NCBI GenBank assembly: GCA_023250755.1
Contig: JAHFAC010000018.1
Span: 1-12,709, forward strand
Direction: 5' to 3'
Length of the DNA: 12,709 nt
From: Bacteriovoracaceae bacterium
Lineage (GTDB): Bacteria; Bdellovibrionota; UBA1018
Part shown: positions 1 to 6,521 of the stretch, in pieces
Position numbering within the stretch: the first letter of the stretch is position 1
Layout of the letters: every line of letters starts with the position of its first letter
Position numbers and translations under genes: made by a program
Notes under the pieces: model-generated
Seen by the model: only the letters and a program-made list of their open reading frames with translations
The model's database searches: none
What the model was told of the DNA's origin: nothing

Positions 1-2
1 TA

Positions 3-563
3 GCTCTCGCGGTCTTGAGAAATCGAACAACCAAAAAAGAAATCATCTTACTGCAATCACCACAAGCTCTCCTGGAGCTTCTCGGCATTGAAAATTTTAA
101 AAAACTGAAACCCTCTGATTACAAAATCCTGCTTGCGCAGAAAATCAAGAAATTAGCTAAAAATACCCTGAAATCAGGAGAAGAATGGACCCTCTCCGAA
201 AGAACCCTTTTTGAACTCTTATCCCAATATCCCTATGTGCGCCTCGCCCAAAGAGAGCTCGAGACCGAGTTTGTCGCCGCCCGCCTTAATGCTCTGGGAT
301 ATGATACTGTTCTCATCCCTGGAATCTCCGCCCTCCACGCATCAAACGGAGAGGACCCCAACACACTATCTCTCTTCAACTACACAAATTCGGTTTTTTC
401 AGGTGAGCACGCCCTCATTCCAGAAACAGGGGTACGGCTGCTAGATGAACATGTAAAACAGCTGATTCAAAGTTTTGGATACAAAATCATCCCTATGCCC
501 TCTGCCCAAAAAACATTGATTTTACATGGTGGACCCCACTGCATTGGGGAGTACTATCGCTAA
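3..563 (+). CDS. Amidinotransferase/deiminase-fold protein, C-terminal part (5' end outside window)
   Basis: The reading frame is open to the left edge (codons for A-L-A-V precede the TTG at 15), so this is the 3' part of a longer gene and that TTG is probably an internal Leu. The last 60 residues resemble the C-terminal module of the arginine deiminase / agmatine deiminase / DDAH superfamily: a NYTNSVFSG strand-turn, then ALIPETG, then a final HGGPHC motif. In that family the Cys of G-G-x-x-C is the catalytic nucleophile and lies close to the C-terminus, as here (six residues from the end). The N-terminal part seen is Lys-rich and helical-looking. The substrate cannot be told: the guanidine-binding Asp/Glu and the His of the triad would lie mainly upstream. 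Agmatine, arginine or protein-arginine deiminase, or an amidinotransferase, are all possible. The fold is fairly sure, the enzyme is not. Confidence 0.72.
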   Translation, partial: ALAVLRNRTTKKEIILLQSPQALLELLGIENFKKLKPSDYKILLAQKIKKLAKNTLKSGEEWTLSERTLFELLSQYPYVRLAQRELETEFVAARLNALGYDTVLIPGISALHASNGEDPNTLSLFNYTNSVFSGEHALIPETGVRLLDEHVKQLIQSFGYKIIPMPSAQKTLILHGGPHCIGEYYR

Positions 564-591
564 CGTAACCGCCTGCACCGCGATAAATCCC

Positions 592-621
592 TTTACACTT
601 GAGCCTATCCCATGCTACTTC
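592..621 (+). promoter_or_regulatory. Weak candidate promoter for rpsO-pnp
   Basis: A TTTACA hexamer (592-597, five of six to the sigma70 -35 consensus) is followed about 16-18 nt later by a poor -10 candidate around GCTACT/TACTTC (614-621). An A-rich stretch (630-660) follows. The -10 match is weak, so this is only the best candidate in the 119-nt gap before rpsO. No terminator with a T-run is visible for the preceding gene. Confidence 0.25.
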
Positions 622-682
622 CCTTTTTGAATAAAAAAAAAAGAACAAAAACGAAGTAATATTAGGTTGTTAAGGTAAAAAA

Positions 683-961
683 ATGGCAGGAAAAACAGCA
701 ATTAAAGAAAAAAAGGCTGAAATCATTAAAAAATTCTCTCGCGGGAGCACCGATACCGGATCCCCCGAGGTTCAAGTCGCACTCGTCACTACTCGGATCA
801 ATGAACTCAATGGGCACTTCAAAACCCATCAAAAAGACTTCCATTCCAATCGAGGCCTTTTGAAAATGGTAGGTCAGCGTCGACGACTTCTGAATTATCT
901 CAAGAGAATCGATCAAAAGCGCTACCAGCAGCTGATTCAATCCTTGGATCTCAGAAAATAA
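683..961 (+). CDS. rpsO: 30S ribosomal protein S15
   Basis: This is a full-length S15 of 92 residues (E. coli 89). It is a primary 16S rRNA-binding protein of the small-subunit platform and contacts 23S rRNA at bridge B4. Family landmarks are all present: [11 protein letters not shown] (residues 21-31), the [16 protein letters not shown] segment (45-60) with its conserved His/Asp/Ser rRNA contacts, and [11 protein letters not shown] (65-75). The ATG at 683 is preceded by TAAGGT (671-676) at a normal distance. The gene is followed by pnp, the order found in most bacteria, with 64 nt between them and no intrinsic terminator, so the two are probably co-transcribed. In E. coli S15 represses its own translation through a pseudoknot in its leader. 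I do not see a convincing equivalent here. Identity is certain. Confidence 0.98.
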   Translation: MAGKTAIKEKKAEIIKKFSRGSTDTGSPEVQVALVTTRINELNGHFKTHQKDFHSNRGLLKMVGQRRRLLNYLKRIDQKRYQQLIQSLDLRK

Positions 962-998
962 TTCGAGTTCCATACTACTTACCCACTTTAATTTTGAA

Positions 999-1014
999 TC
1001 GAGAAACTACTCGA
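999..1014 (+). promoter_or_regulatory. Small stem-loop touching the pnp ribosome-binding site
   Basis: TCGAG (999-1003) pairs perfectly with CTCGA (1010-1014) around a six-nt AAACTA loop, and the 3' arm abuts the strong Shine-Dalgarno GGAGGA (1015-1020). A second TCGAG at 963-967 could compete for the same CTCGA arm. In E. coli the rpsO-pnp leader holds an RNase III stem that lets PNPase control its own mRNA. This hairpin is much shorter, so any such role is inference. Confidence 0.3.
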
Positions 1015-1025
1015 GGAGGACTTAT

Positions 1026-3254
1026 ATGATTCATCGTGTATCATGCGAAATGGGTGGAAAAACCCTGACCATCGAAACCGGCAAGTTGGCTAAACAGGCT
1101 CATGGCTCTGTTCTGGTGAGCTACGGTGACACCCGCGTTTTAGTTACTGCGTGCTGCGCGCCCGAACCCAGGGCGGGGGCTGATTTTTTTCCACTCACTG
1201 TCGAATTTGCTGAAAAATTCTATGCCGCCGGAAAAATCCCTGGCAGCTTCCATAAGCGTGAAGGCCGCCCTACTTCTGAGGCGACTCTCTCAGCGAGACA
1301 AATTGATCGTCCGATTCGACCCCTCTTTCCAGAAGGATTTTATTACGACACTCAAGTGGTCGCCACCATCCTCTCTGTGGATCCGGATGCTGACGTAGAC
1401 GTAGCCGCAGCGGCAGGAGCCTCTGCGGCCTTGCACATCTCGGACATTCCATTTAACGGTCCCACTGCTGGTTGCCGAATGGGCCGGGTAAACGGCGAAT
1501 ACATCGTCAACCCCACTTGGACGCAAATTGACAAAGGCGAAACAGATATGGAGATCTTCATCGTCGGCACTGAAAAAGCTATTATGATGGTCGAAGGCGG
1601 AGCCCGCGAAGTTCCAGAAGAAGAAGTCCTCGATGCAATTCTAAAGGGCCATGGAGAGATCCAAAAAGTAGTAAAAATCATCAATGAGTTGCGATCCCTT
1701 TGCGGTCAGCCGAAGCGCAAATTTACAGCCGCCACTCCCAGCTCGTCGATTAAAGATCAAGTCATGAGCCTTGCCAAAGCAAATCTCATGAAAGCTCTGC
1801 GCACTAAAGAAAAAGCAGCTCGTTACCAACTCGTCGGCGAAACTCGAGATGCGGCAGTCAACACCATCGTAACCGAATCGCTAAAAAAAGAAGACCCCAA
1901 GGCAGCCGACAAACTTGAGACTGAGGTCAAATCGATTTTTGATCTTCTGCAATATAATTTGATGCGTGAGATGATCCTGTCCGATAAAATCCGCATTGAT
2001 GGGCGTGACACCAAAACCATCCGCCCCATTGCCGTGGAACCAGGACTTCTTCCTAGAACCCACGGAAGTGCTCTTTTTACCCGCGGTGAAACTCAAGTCC
2101 TCTCGGTGGTCACTCTGGGCACTACAGACGACGAGCAAATTGTCGACACCATGTTTCAAAACACCATGCGCAAGTTCATGCTCCACTACAACTTTCCGCC
2201 CTACAGTGTAGGCGAAACCGGTCGCATTGGATCAACGAGTCGCCGTGAAATCGGGCATGGAATGCTGGCTGAGCGATCGATTAAAGCCATGATGCCCGCG
2301 TTTGAAAAATTTCCTTATACGGTCCGCATTGTTTGCGAAACTTTAGAGAGCAATGGATCTTCGTCCATGGGCTCGGTCTGCGCGACCTCAATGGCCCTGA
2401 TGGATGCGGGTGTTCCCTATCCTAAACCCGTTGCCGGGATTGCCATGGGCCTAATCAAGGAAGGCGATCGGTTTGCCGTCCTATCAGATATCTTAGGAGA
2501 TGAAGATCACCTCGGCGATATGGACTTCAAAGTGGCTGGAACTCGCGATGGCGTGACCGGCATTCAGATGGATATCAAAATTGAAGGCGTAAACGAACAA
2601 ATCATGCGAACCGCACTCGCGCAAGCGCGCGAGGGGCGACTCCATATTTTGGGCGAGATGACCAAGGGCATTGAAACTCCCCGCTCTGAAATGTCCAAGT
2701 ACGCACCCCGCATCACCACGATTATGGTTCCTGTGGATAAGATACGCGAAGTCATTGGCAGCGGTGGAAAAGTCATCAAAGAAATCGTGGCTCAAACCGG
2801 CTGCAAGATTGACATCAACGACGATGGCAGAATCAACATCGCAACCAATGATGCCGCAGCCTCCAAAAAAGCGATTGATATCATTCAAGGGATTATCGCC
2901 GAAGTCGAGGTCGGAAAAGTTTATCGAGGGATTGTAAAGAAAGTCGTCGAGTTCGGAGCGTTTGTTGGAGTACTCCCCAATCAAGACGGCCTGCTCCACA
3001 TTTCTGAAATTGCTCACGAGCGCGTGAATAACGTGCTCGACTACCTCAAAGAAGGCGACGAAATCGAAGTTAAAGTCATCGAAGTCGACCGAATGGGCAA
3101 AGTCCGACTCTCTCGTAAAGTTCTTCTTCCTCTGCCTGAAGGTGGAGAGTCTCATGGTGGCGGTGGGCGCGGCCCTCGCAGTGAAGGGGGCTTTGGCGGC
3201 CCTCGCAGGGGCAATCCTCCACAAGGTGGGGGACGCGGCCCTCGGCCCAACTAA
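1026..3254 (+). CDS. pnp: Polynucleotide phosphorylase (polyribonucleotide nucleotidyltransferase)
   Basis: PNPase is the trimeric 3'-5' phosphorolytic exoribonuclease of mRNA decay. It releases nucleoside diphosphates and can add tails in reverse. The 742 residues show the full domain order: first RNase PH core (about 1-225), helical linker (240-315), second RNase PH core (about 320-555), KH domain with the GSGG loop (568-610), and S1 domain (626-700). Catalytic landmarks are intact: the STSRR phosphate site (403-407), ESNGSSSMGS (441-450), and metal-binding D492 and D498 in GDEDHLGDMD. After S1 comes a tail of about 35 residues rich in Gly, Arg and Pro, with GGGGRG-type repeats, where E. 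coli PNPase (711 aa) has a different short tail. The start ATG is set by a strong GGAGGA five nt upstream. It lies downstream of rpsO and is probably also read from the rpsO promoter. Identity is certain. Confidence 0.98.
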   Translation: MIHRVSCEMGGKTLTIETGKLAKQAHGSVLVSYGDTRVLVTACCAPEPRAGADFFPLTVEFAEKFYAAGKIPGSFHKREGRPTSEATLSARQIDRPIRPLFPEGFYYDTQVVATILSVDPDADVDVAAAAGASAALHISDIPFNGPTAGCRMGRVNGEYIVNPTWTQIDKGETDMEIFIVGTEKAIMMVEGGAREVPEEEVLDAILKGHGEIQKVVKIINELRSLCGQPKRKFTAATPSSSIKDQVMSLAKANLMKALRTKEKAARYQLVGETRDAAVNTIVTESLKKEDPKAADKLETEVKSIFDLLQYNLMREMILSDKIRIDGRDTKTIRPIAVEPGLLPRTHGSALFTRGETQVLSVVTLGTTDDEQIVDTMFQNTMRKFMLHYNFPPYSVGETGRIGSTSRREIGHGMLAERSIKAMMPAFEKFPYTVRIVCETLESNGSSSMGSVCATSMALMDAGVPYPKPVAGIAMGLIKEGDRFAVLSDILGDEDHLGDMDFKVAGTRDGVTGIQMDIKIEGVNEQIMRTALAQAREGRLHILGEMTKGIETPRSEMSKYAPRITTIMVPVDKIREVIGSGGKVIKEIVAQTGCKIDINDDGRINIATNDAAASKKAIDIIQGIIAEVEVGKVYRGIVKKVVEFGAFVGVLPNQDGLLHISEIAHERVNNVLDYLKEGDEIEVKVIEVDRMGKVRLSRKVLLPLPEGGESHGGGGRGPRSEGGFGGPRRGNPPQGGGRGPRPN

Positions 3255-3276
3255 GAGGCTAAAACACATTGACCCT

Positions 3277-3292
3277 GGGCGCAAAGCGCACC
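3277..3292 (+). terminator. GC-rich hairpin after pnp, no T-run (doubtful terminator)
   Basis: GGGCGC (3277-3282) faces GCGC-A-CC (3286-3292) with an AAA loop and one bulged A, 22 nt past the pnp stop. No U-tract follows (the next bases are CCGTCTTAGG), so it is not a classical intrinsic terminator. It could serve as a 3' stability element or precede a Rho-dependent end. The rest of the pnp-to-3405 gap shows no gene. Confidence 0.25.
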
Positions 3293-3404
3293 CCGTCTTA
3301 GGCTGAGTCATCTGACTAAAGCTTCGACACTATTGTACGCTAAGTTCCACTAAAACAATGACTTAATGCATAGAATCATTATGGAATAAACTTGAATCAT
3401 CTAG

Positions 3405-3433
3405 TTGTCAATTGGCAGGCTGCTTGCTATACG
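3405..3433 (+). promoter_or_regulatory. Sigma70-type promoter for the first barrel-like gene
   Basis: TTGTCA (3405-3410) and TATACG (3428-3433) are separated by exactly 17 nt and resemble the -35 and -10 consensus (TTGACA, TATAAT) at five of six and four of six positions. Transcription would start near 3440, giving a leader of roughly 98 nt before the ATG at 3538. This is the best promoter match I see in the window. Confidence 0.6.
3412..3428 (+). repeat. Upstream element shared by both barrel-like paralogues, copy 1
   Basis: This 17-nt sequence (TTGGCAGGCTGCTTGCT) matches 4504-4520 upstream of the second paralogue at 14 of 17 positions. Here it lies in the spacer of the predicted promoter and runs into the first T of its -10 box, where a repressor would act. 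It may equally be a remnant of the gene duplication. Confidence 0.5.
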
Positions 3434-3460
3434 ATGGCGTGCGTTGAAATTGAGTATTTG

Positions 3461-3481
3461 GGTAAAGCATGGGTGCTTGCC
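3461..3481 (+). promoter_or_regulatory. 5' leader stem-loop of the first barrel-like gene
   Basis: AAGCA (3465-3469) pairs with TGCTT (3474-3478) around a TGGG loop. The stem can extend through a bulged A with GGT (3461-3463) against GCC (3479-3481, one G-U pair). It starts about 20 nt after the predicted transcription start. A U-rich tract (3511-3522) and the Shine-Dalgarno AAGGAG (3523-3528) follow. Leader stems of this kind stabilise outer-membrane protein mRNAs such as E. coli ompA. That role is inferred here. Confidence 0.35.
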
Positions 3482-3537
3482 TGAAATAACAGCAGGGATG
3501 GCTAAAACAGTTTTTCTTTTTTAAGGAGAGAATCATT

Positions 3538-4428
3538 ATGAAGAAGAGTCGTGGAGTCCTTTTTGGATTCACAATCCTGGCTCTCGTGGCGAGCTCGGTA
3601 AACACAGCAAAGGCAGAAGCCACACCTGCTTCCACCGCAAACACTCAGGCTGTTGCTCCTCGCTTGCTCGATAAGGTAAGCGTAAGCTATGCGAACGTTT
3701 TCATCGGACCCGCACTGACGGACTCAAGCTCTGGCCTTCAGCCTAATGTTGATACAGGTCTCGCAGATCCCAGTGCACCGCTTAAGCTTAAAAACTATCT
3801 CTCCACAAGCTATAAGCTAACGGACAACACTAGTGCCTCTTTTACCCTCTACTGGATCAACCAGGCACGTGGTTTGGGCATGACACTCAATGACCCATAT
3901 TTCAAAGTGGGCAATAGCAAGCTGCTCAGTCTCGGAAATTTTAATCTGACCGCAGATGTTCGCCTGGCAGTTCCAGTTTCGCAAAGATCTCGCGACACTG
4001 GGTTACTGACCTATGTCATGTCTAAGCAAGTGTCGTCTTATGAAATTCCCAATAGTCGATTCAGCCTGAGCTTGACCACCTATGCGATCACCAATCTCTA
4101 TAAGGATGCGATCAACAGAAATGCACAGGATGATGATGGGAACACCGTAAGCAAACCCTTCAAGGCGTTTGAATTCTATGCGGGCACCAGCGTGGATTAC
4201 AAGATTCTGCCCACTCTGAGTGCAGGTCTTTTTTATGAAATGGCAGCTCATCACCCCTATGGCAACGTGGATTCAATGAACAATGACGGTACGGACCTCG
4301 AACCCAATGTCAGCTGGGATATTACTCCAGCAATCAATCTCAATCCGTATCTCGACATTAAGACCGGAAACCGGATTGCGCTCGACACGACGCAAATTGG
4401 CTTCTTGTTTAGCTGGAAGCTTCTCTAA
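3538..4428 (+). CDS. Exported protein, probable outer-membrane beta-barrel (paralogue 1)
   Basis: I do not recognise a named family. The protein starts with a clear Sec signal peptide: MKKSR, then a hydrophobic core to about residue 20, then AKA with likely cleavage after residue 26. A short Ala/Thr-rich linker follows. From about residue 45 on it consists of alternating strand-like segments with aromatic residues and polar turns, and it ends in FLFSWKLL. That fits a small barrel of roughly 250 residues assembled in the outer membrane, although the last residue is Leu rather than the usual Phe. The next gene is a paralogue: the last 48 residues match at 23 positions, including an identical DGTDLEP block (250-256), NPYL and the C-terminal SW. 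The ATG is set by AAGGAG at 3523-3528. The gene is probably transcribed alone or nearly so, between the promoter at 3405 and the terminator at 4466. The substrate or role is unknown. Confidence 0.85.
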   Translation: MKKSRGVLFGFTILALVASSVNTAKAEATPASTANTQAVAPRLLDKVSVSYANVFIGPALTDSSSGLQPNVDTGLADPSAPLKLKNYLSTSYKLTDNTSASFTLYWINQARGLGMTLNDPYFKVGNSKLLSLGNFNLTADVRLAVPVSQRSRDTGLLTYVMSKQVSSYEIPNSRFSLSLTTYAITNLYKDAINRNAQDDDGNTVSKPFKAFEFYAGTSVDYKILPTLSAGLFYEMAAHHPYGNVDSMNNDGTDLEPNVSWDITPAINLNPYLDIKTGNRIALDTTQIGFLFSWKLL

Positions 4429-4459
4429 GGAGAAGTTTCTCTGCTAAATTGATGCAGAG
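4420..4459 (+). promoter_or_regulatory. Two hairpins at the gene end, first one with the stop codon in its loop
   Basis: CTTCTC (4420-4425) pairs perfectly with GAGAAG (4430-4435) around a TAAG loop whose TAA is the stop codon of the barrel-like gene. Four nt later CTCTGC (4439-4444) pairs perfectly with GCAGAG (4454-4459) around a nine-nt loop. Both precede the intrinsic terminator at 4466. They may protect the mRNA 3' end or affect ribosome release. The function is inferred. Confidence 0.45.
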
Positions 4460-4465
4460 TTAGAT

Positions 4466-4503
4466 AAAACCCGGCCTGCCGCAAGGTGAGCCGGGTTTTT
4501 TAT
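4466..4503 (+). terminator. Strong intrinsic terminator
   Basis: AAAACCCGGC (4466-4475) pairs base for base with GCCGGGTTTT (4490-4499) over ten pairs. The U-rich end (4496-4503, TTTTTTAT) follows directly. The A-tract on the 5' side mirrors the T-run, so the hairpin may also work in the reverse direction. It separates the two barrel-like paralogues into different transcription units, or at least attenuates read-through. Confidence 0.88.
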
Positions 4504-4520
4504 TTGGCAAACGGCTTGCT
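4504..4520 (+). repeat. Upstream element shared by both barrel-like paralogues, copy 2
   Basis: This sequence (TTGGCAAACGGCTTGCT) matches copy 1 at 3412-3428 at 14 of 17 positions and starts right after the terminator. In this copy GCAA (4507-4510) and TTGC (4516-4519) form a small inverted repeat. TTGGCA could serve as a -35, but no good -10 follows at 16-18 nt. Confidence 0.5.
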
Positions 4521-4523
4521 TCT

Positions 4524-4549
4524 CCTCCTGATGTTGCACTTTCTGGAGG
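4524..4549 (+). promoter_or_regulatory. Possible Shine-Dalgarno-masking stem
   Basis: CCTCC (4524-4528) can pair with GGAGG (4545-4549), the core of the ribosome-binding site GGAGGT for the gene at 4559, across a 16-nt loop. A five-pair GC-rich stem like this would hide the start region. Any CCTCC near a Shine-Dalgarno will pair with it, so chance is a real alternative. Confidence 0.25.
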
Positions 4550-4558
4550 TAAAGCAAA

Positions 4559-5401
4559 ATGACCCAAAAAGTCACAATCTCTCTCTTTTTTACCTACAGT
4601 GTATTGAGTTCTTTTCTACTGGCCATGGCAGCGCATGCTGAAGAAGAAGCACCCGCATCTGAAATAGAGGCCTCTACGCTCCAACCCAGGTGGTCAGCTG
4701 ATTACTTCGCGATTTTTTATGGCCCGTCTCTCGGATCCCCATCGAGTCTGCAACCCACCTCTTCGGGAGAGCTAGACCCCAGCCGACCCCTTGTAGTTAA
4801 AAACTACCTAACCTTAGGCTATTCCCCCACTCCCGAAATGGCCATCAGCGCTGTCACCTACTGGCAATGGAGGCCTGTGAATGGACATGACATCATGATG
4901 AAAGATCCCTATCTCGCCATTTCACACAATAAACTCCTCAATAGCGGCCCATTGAATCTCTACGCCGACCTCAGAATCCATTTTCCGGTATCAAGTCCAT
5001 CACGCGAAGCCAACCTCCTCACTTCGTTGCAGAGCTTTCAGATGCTCACTTATCCAGTGGGCTCCTCTCACTTGACCCTTGGGGCATTTAGCTCAATTCG
5101 TTATAATCTCTATGGACCACTTGGATTTGGAAATGACTTAGAGCTCTATTTCGGACGCAATCTCAATTATCAAATATCATCAACGCTAGCATTCACCCTG
5201 CTTTATGAAATGGGAGCGAGCCATATCTTTGGTGCCCCTCCCTCTCAACTCTATAGCGATGGAACGGATCTGGAACCTGGCATTAGCTGGGTGATCGCTC
5301 CAGGTCTTGTGATTAATCCTTATCTGAATCTTTTTACGGGAGACCGAGTTAATTTTCACTCCACTGCATTTGGCATGACACTCAGCTGGGACCTTTTCTA
5401 A
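4559..5401 (+). CDS. Exported protein, probable outer-membrane beta-barrel (paralogue 2)
   Basis: This is a 280-residue relative of the preceding gene and also has no named family that I recognise. The signal peptide runs from MTQKVT through a hydrophobic core (7-25) to an AHA cleavage site after residue 27. The mature part shares the other paralogue's plan: a YGPSLG-type first strand, RPLVVKNYLTLGY (compare APLKLKNYLSTSY), KDPYLAI (compare NDPYFKV), NLYADLRIHFPVS (compare NLTADVRLAVPVS), DGTDLEP (234-240) and a C-terminal SWDLF. Ending in Phe is the classical outer-membrane assembly signal. The start has a strong GGAGGT (4545-4550). No clear promoter or terminator of its own is visible. Expression may come from read-through or from a weak promoter near 4504. 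It is probably a tandem duplicate with diverged extracellular loops. Confidence 0.85.
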   Translation: MTQKVTISLFFTYSVLSSFLLAMAAHAEEEAPASEIEASTLQPRWSADYFAIFYGPSLGSPSSLQPTSSGELDPSRPLVVKNYLTLGYSPTPEMAISAVTYWQWRPVNGHDIMMKDPYLAISHNKLLNSGPLNLYADLRIHFPVSSPSREANLLTSLQSFQMLTYPVGSSHLTLGAFSSIRYNLYGPLGFGNDLELYFGRNLNYQISSTLAFTLLYEMGASHIFGAPPSQLYSDGTDLEPGISWVIAPGLVINPYLNLFTGDRVNFHSTAFGMTLSWDLF

Positions 5402-5423
5402 GACGTCAAATTTTTAGCGGTTG

Positions 5424-5479
5424 GCCTGAATCCATATGACTCAATACTGATCAGGCAACAAAACCTCGAGCGTTGAGTC
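5424..5479 (+). promoter_or_regulatory. Two interleaved inverted repeats (possible pseudoknot)
   Basis: GCCTGA (5424-5429) is complementary to TCAGGC (5451-5456), and GACTCAA (5438-5444) is complementary to TTGAGTC (5473-5479). The left arm of the second pair lies in the loop of the first, so both can form only as an H-type pseudoknot or they alternate. They sit just upstream of the gene at 5507, whose ribosome-binding site is weak. There is no T-run, so it is not an intrinsic terminator. Confidence 0.4.
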
Positions 5480-5506
5480 CTGGGTTATGGAACAATAAGA
5501 GAAAGT

Positions 5507-6463
5507 ATGGTCAATCCTCTCTCAGGTGAGTGGTACCTAAAAATCGGTTCCAATCAAGTGGGTCCTTATACAGTTGAGCAAATCCAAAAATTAATGGAAG
5601 AGGGCGAAATCCGTCCATCCAATCGAGTGACCTCTTCAGAACTCAAGGGTGCATGGATCTCAACGCAAGAACTGCTCACGACTTATGAGCAAACTCGAAC
5701 TGAAGCAGCCGCAAAAGCCACAGAAGAAGAAGCAAAAAGAATAACGACAAGACAAACCTCTCACTCACAACAAAACTCACCTTTTAGCCCCCCTCTGCGA
5801 CCTCTCGAAATTGGTAAAATAAGTGGATTCCACCCAACATCTGACCCGATCAATGACCCCGCACTCAGCCTTTTTGAGACACTCCAAGCGGTCAAAGAGC
5901 GCAAATCAACTTCTAAAATATCCGTAACGCCCCTCGAGGCAGAACAAATCGGATTTCTTGGAAAAATCAAAAAAATACTCCCTTCTCAAGCCTGGGTTAT
6001 TCTCGCTCTCACCACCGCATTAGGGCTTTTTGCCTGGGGAATGATGAAGAGGGTCGAAAAAAACCTCAAACCTATAACTACCTCTCCAAACCAGACCCCT
6101 CAAACAACACAAGTGACAATGGACGCACCCAAAGCGTCCAATCCAGCGGCCGCACCTCCTCCCTCTAAGCCTCAGGTCTCTGTTCATCCCAAGCTCCCCA
6201 ATCTGCCCAATCCCCCTAAGGCATCGATTGCACCCAAAGCCCCTCCTCGTCCCATGCCGCCTCCTCCAGCTAATGCACGTCCCCCCGACCGCACGCCTCC
6301 TCCTCCAGAACCCAATCGGGATGCCCCCGATCCACGGGATGAACCTCCTCGTATGGATGAGCAACGGCAAGATAATCCGCCCTCCGGCGACGTGCCTCCT
6401 GAAAATCAACCCCAGCAACAAAATGACATCCACCCACCCGACCCCGGAGCCAATCCACCATGA
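5507..6463 (+). CDS. Membrane protein with N-terminal GYF_2-like domain and proline-rich C-terminal half
   Basis: Residues 8-60 look like a GYF_2 (DUF4339-like) domain: EWYLKIGSNQVGPYT, a short helix EQIQKLMEEGEI, then VTSSELKGAWIS. The WY...GP...L...G.I...W pattern is typical. GYF-type folds bind proline-rich peptides. A charged, Gln/Ser-rich linker follows, then one predicted membrane helix at about 162-180 (AWVILALTTALGLFAWGMM) flanked by Lys. The last 120 residues are very rich in Pro, with runs such as PPPP and many Asp/Arg. With positive charge on both sides the topology is not certain. GYF_2 in the cytoplasm and the Pro-rich tail in the periplasm is my preferred reading. The start ATG has only a weak AGAGAAAG-like ribosome site. 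The gap to tmk is 58 nt with no terminator. The function is unknown, and the domain call is moderately sure. Confidence 0.8.
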   Translation: MVNPLSGEWYLKIGSNQVGPYTVEQIQKLMEEGEIRPSNRVTSSELKGAWISTQELLTTYEQTRTEAAAKATEEEAKRITTRQTSHSQQNSPFSPPLRPLEIGKISGFHPTSDPINDPALSLFETLQAVKERKSTSKISVTPLEAEQIGFLGKIKKILPSQAWVILALTTALGLFAWGMMKRVEKNLKPITTSPNQTPQTTQVTMDAPKASNPAAAPPPSKPQVSVHPKLPNLPNPPKASIAPKAPPRPMPPPPANARPPDRTPPPPEPNRDAPDPRDEPPRMDEQRQDNPPSGDVPPENQPQQQNDIHPPDPGANPP

Positions 6464-6521
6464 TGATTCACCCGCCTTCGAACTTGACGCGTGACGGGCT
6501 TCGGCGCTAACCCTCTAGAGA

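Noticed and set aside
15..17. TTG as start codon of the first gene
   Set aside because: The frame is open upstream to the window edge and the fold needs a longer N-terminal part, so an internal Leu is more likely.
630..660. A-rich tract before rpsO as a repeat or terminator
   Set aside because: No stem precedes it and it has no T-run on the coding strand. It looks like ordinary AT-rich upstream sequence.
2493..3311. A 272-codon open frame on the minus strand across the 3' half of pnp
   Set aside because: It is antisense to the well-conserved second core, KH and S1 domains of PNPase. Its translation has no recognisable motif, and long antisense frames are common opposite biased codons.
3372..3540. 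AGAATCATTATG occurs at 3372-3383 and again at 3529-3540 over the start codon
   Set aside because: Twelve nt shared without further flanking similarity, and the first copy has no Shine-Dalgarno or following gene. Probably chance or a minor duplication scar.
5421..5450. TTGGCC ... AATACT as a promoter for the GYF_2-like gene
   Set aside because: The -10 match is poor and the spacing is off, and the same bases are better explained by the inverted repeats.
6020..6433. Open frames on the minus strand across the proline-rich coding region
   Set aside because: Pro codons (CCN) read on the opposite strand give NGG (Gly/Arg/Trp) without stops, so these frames are a composition artefact.
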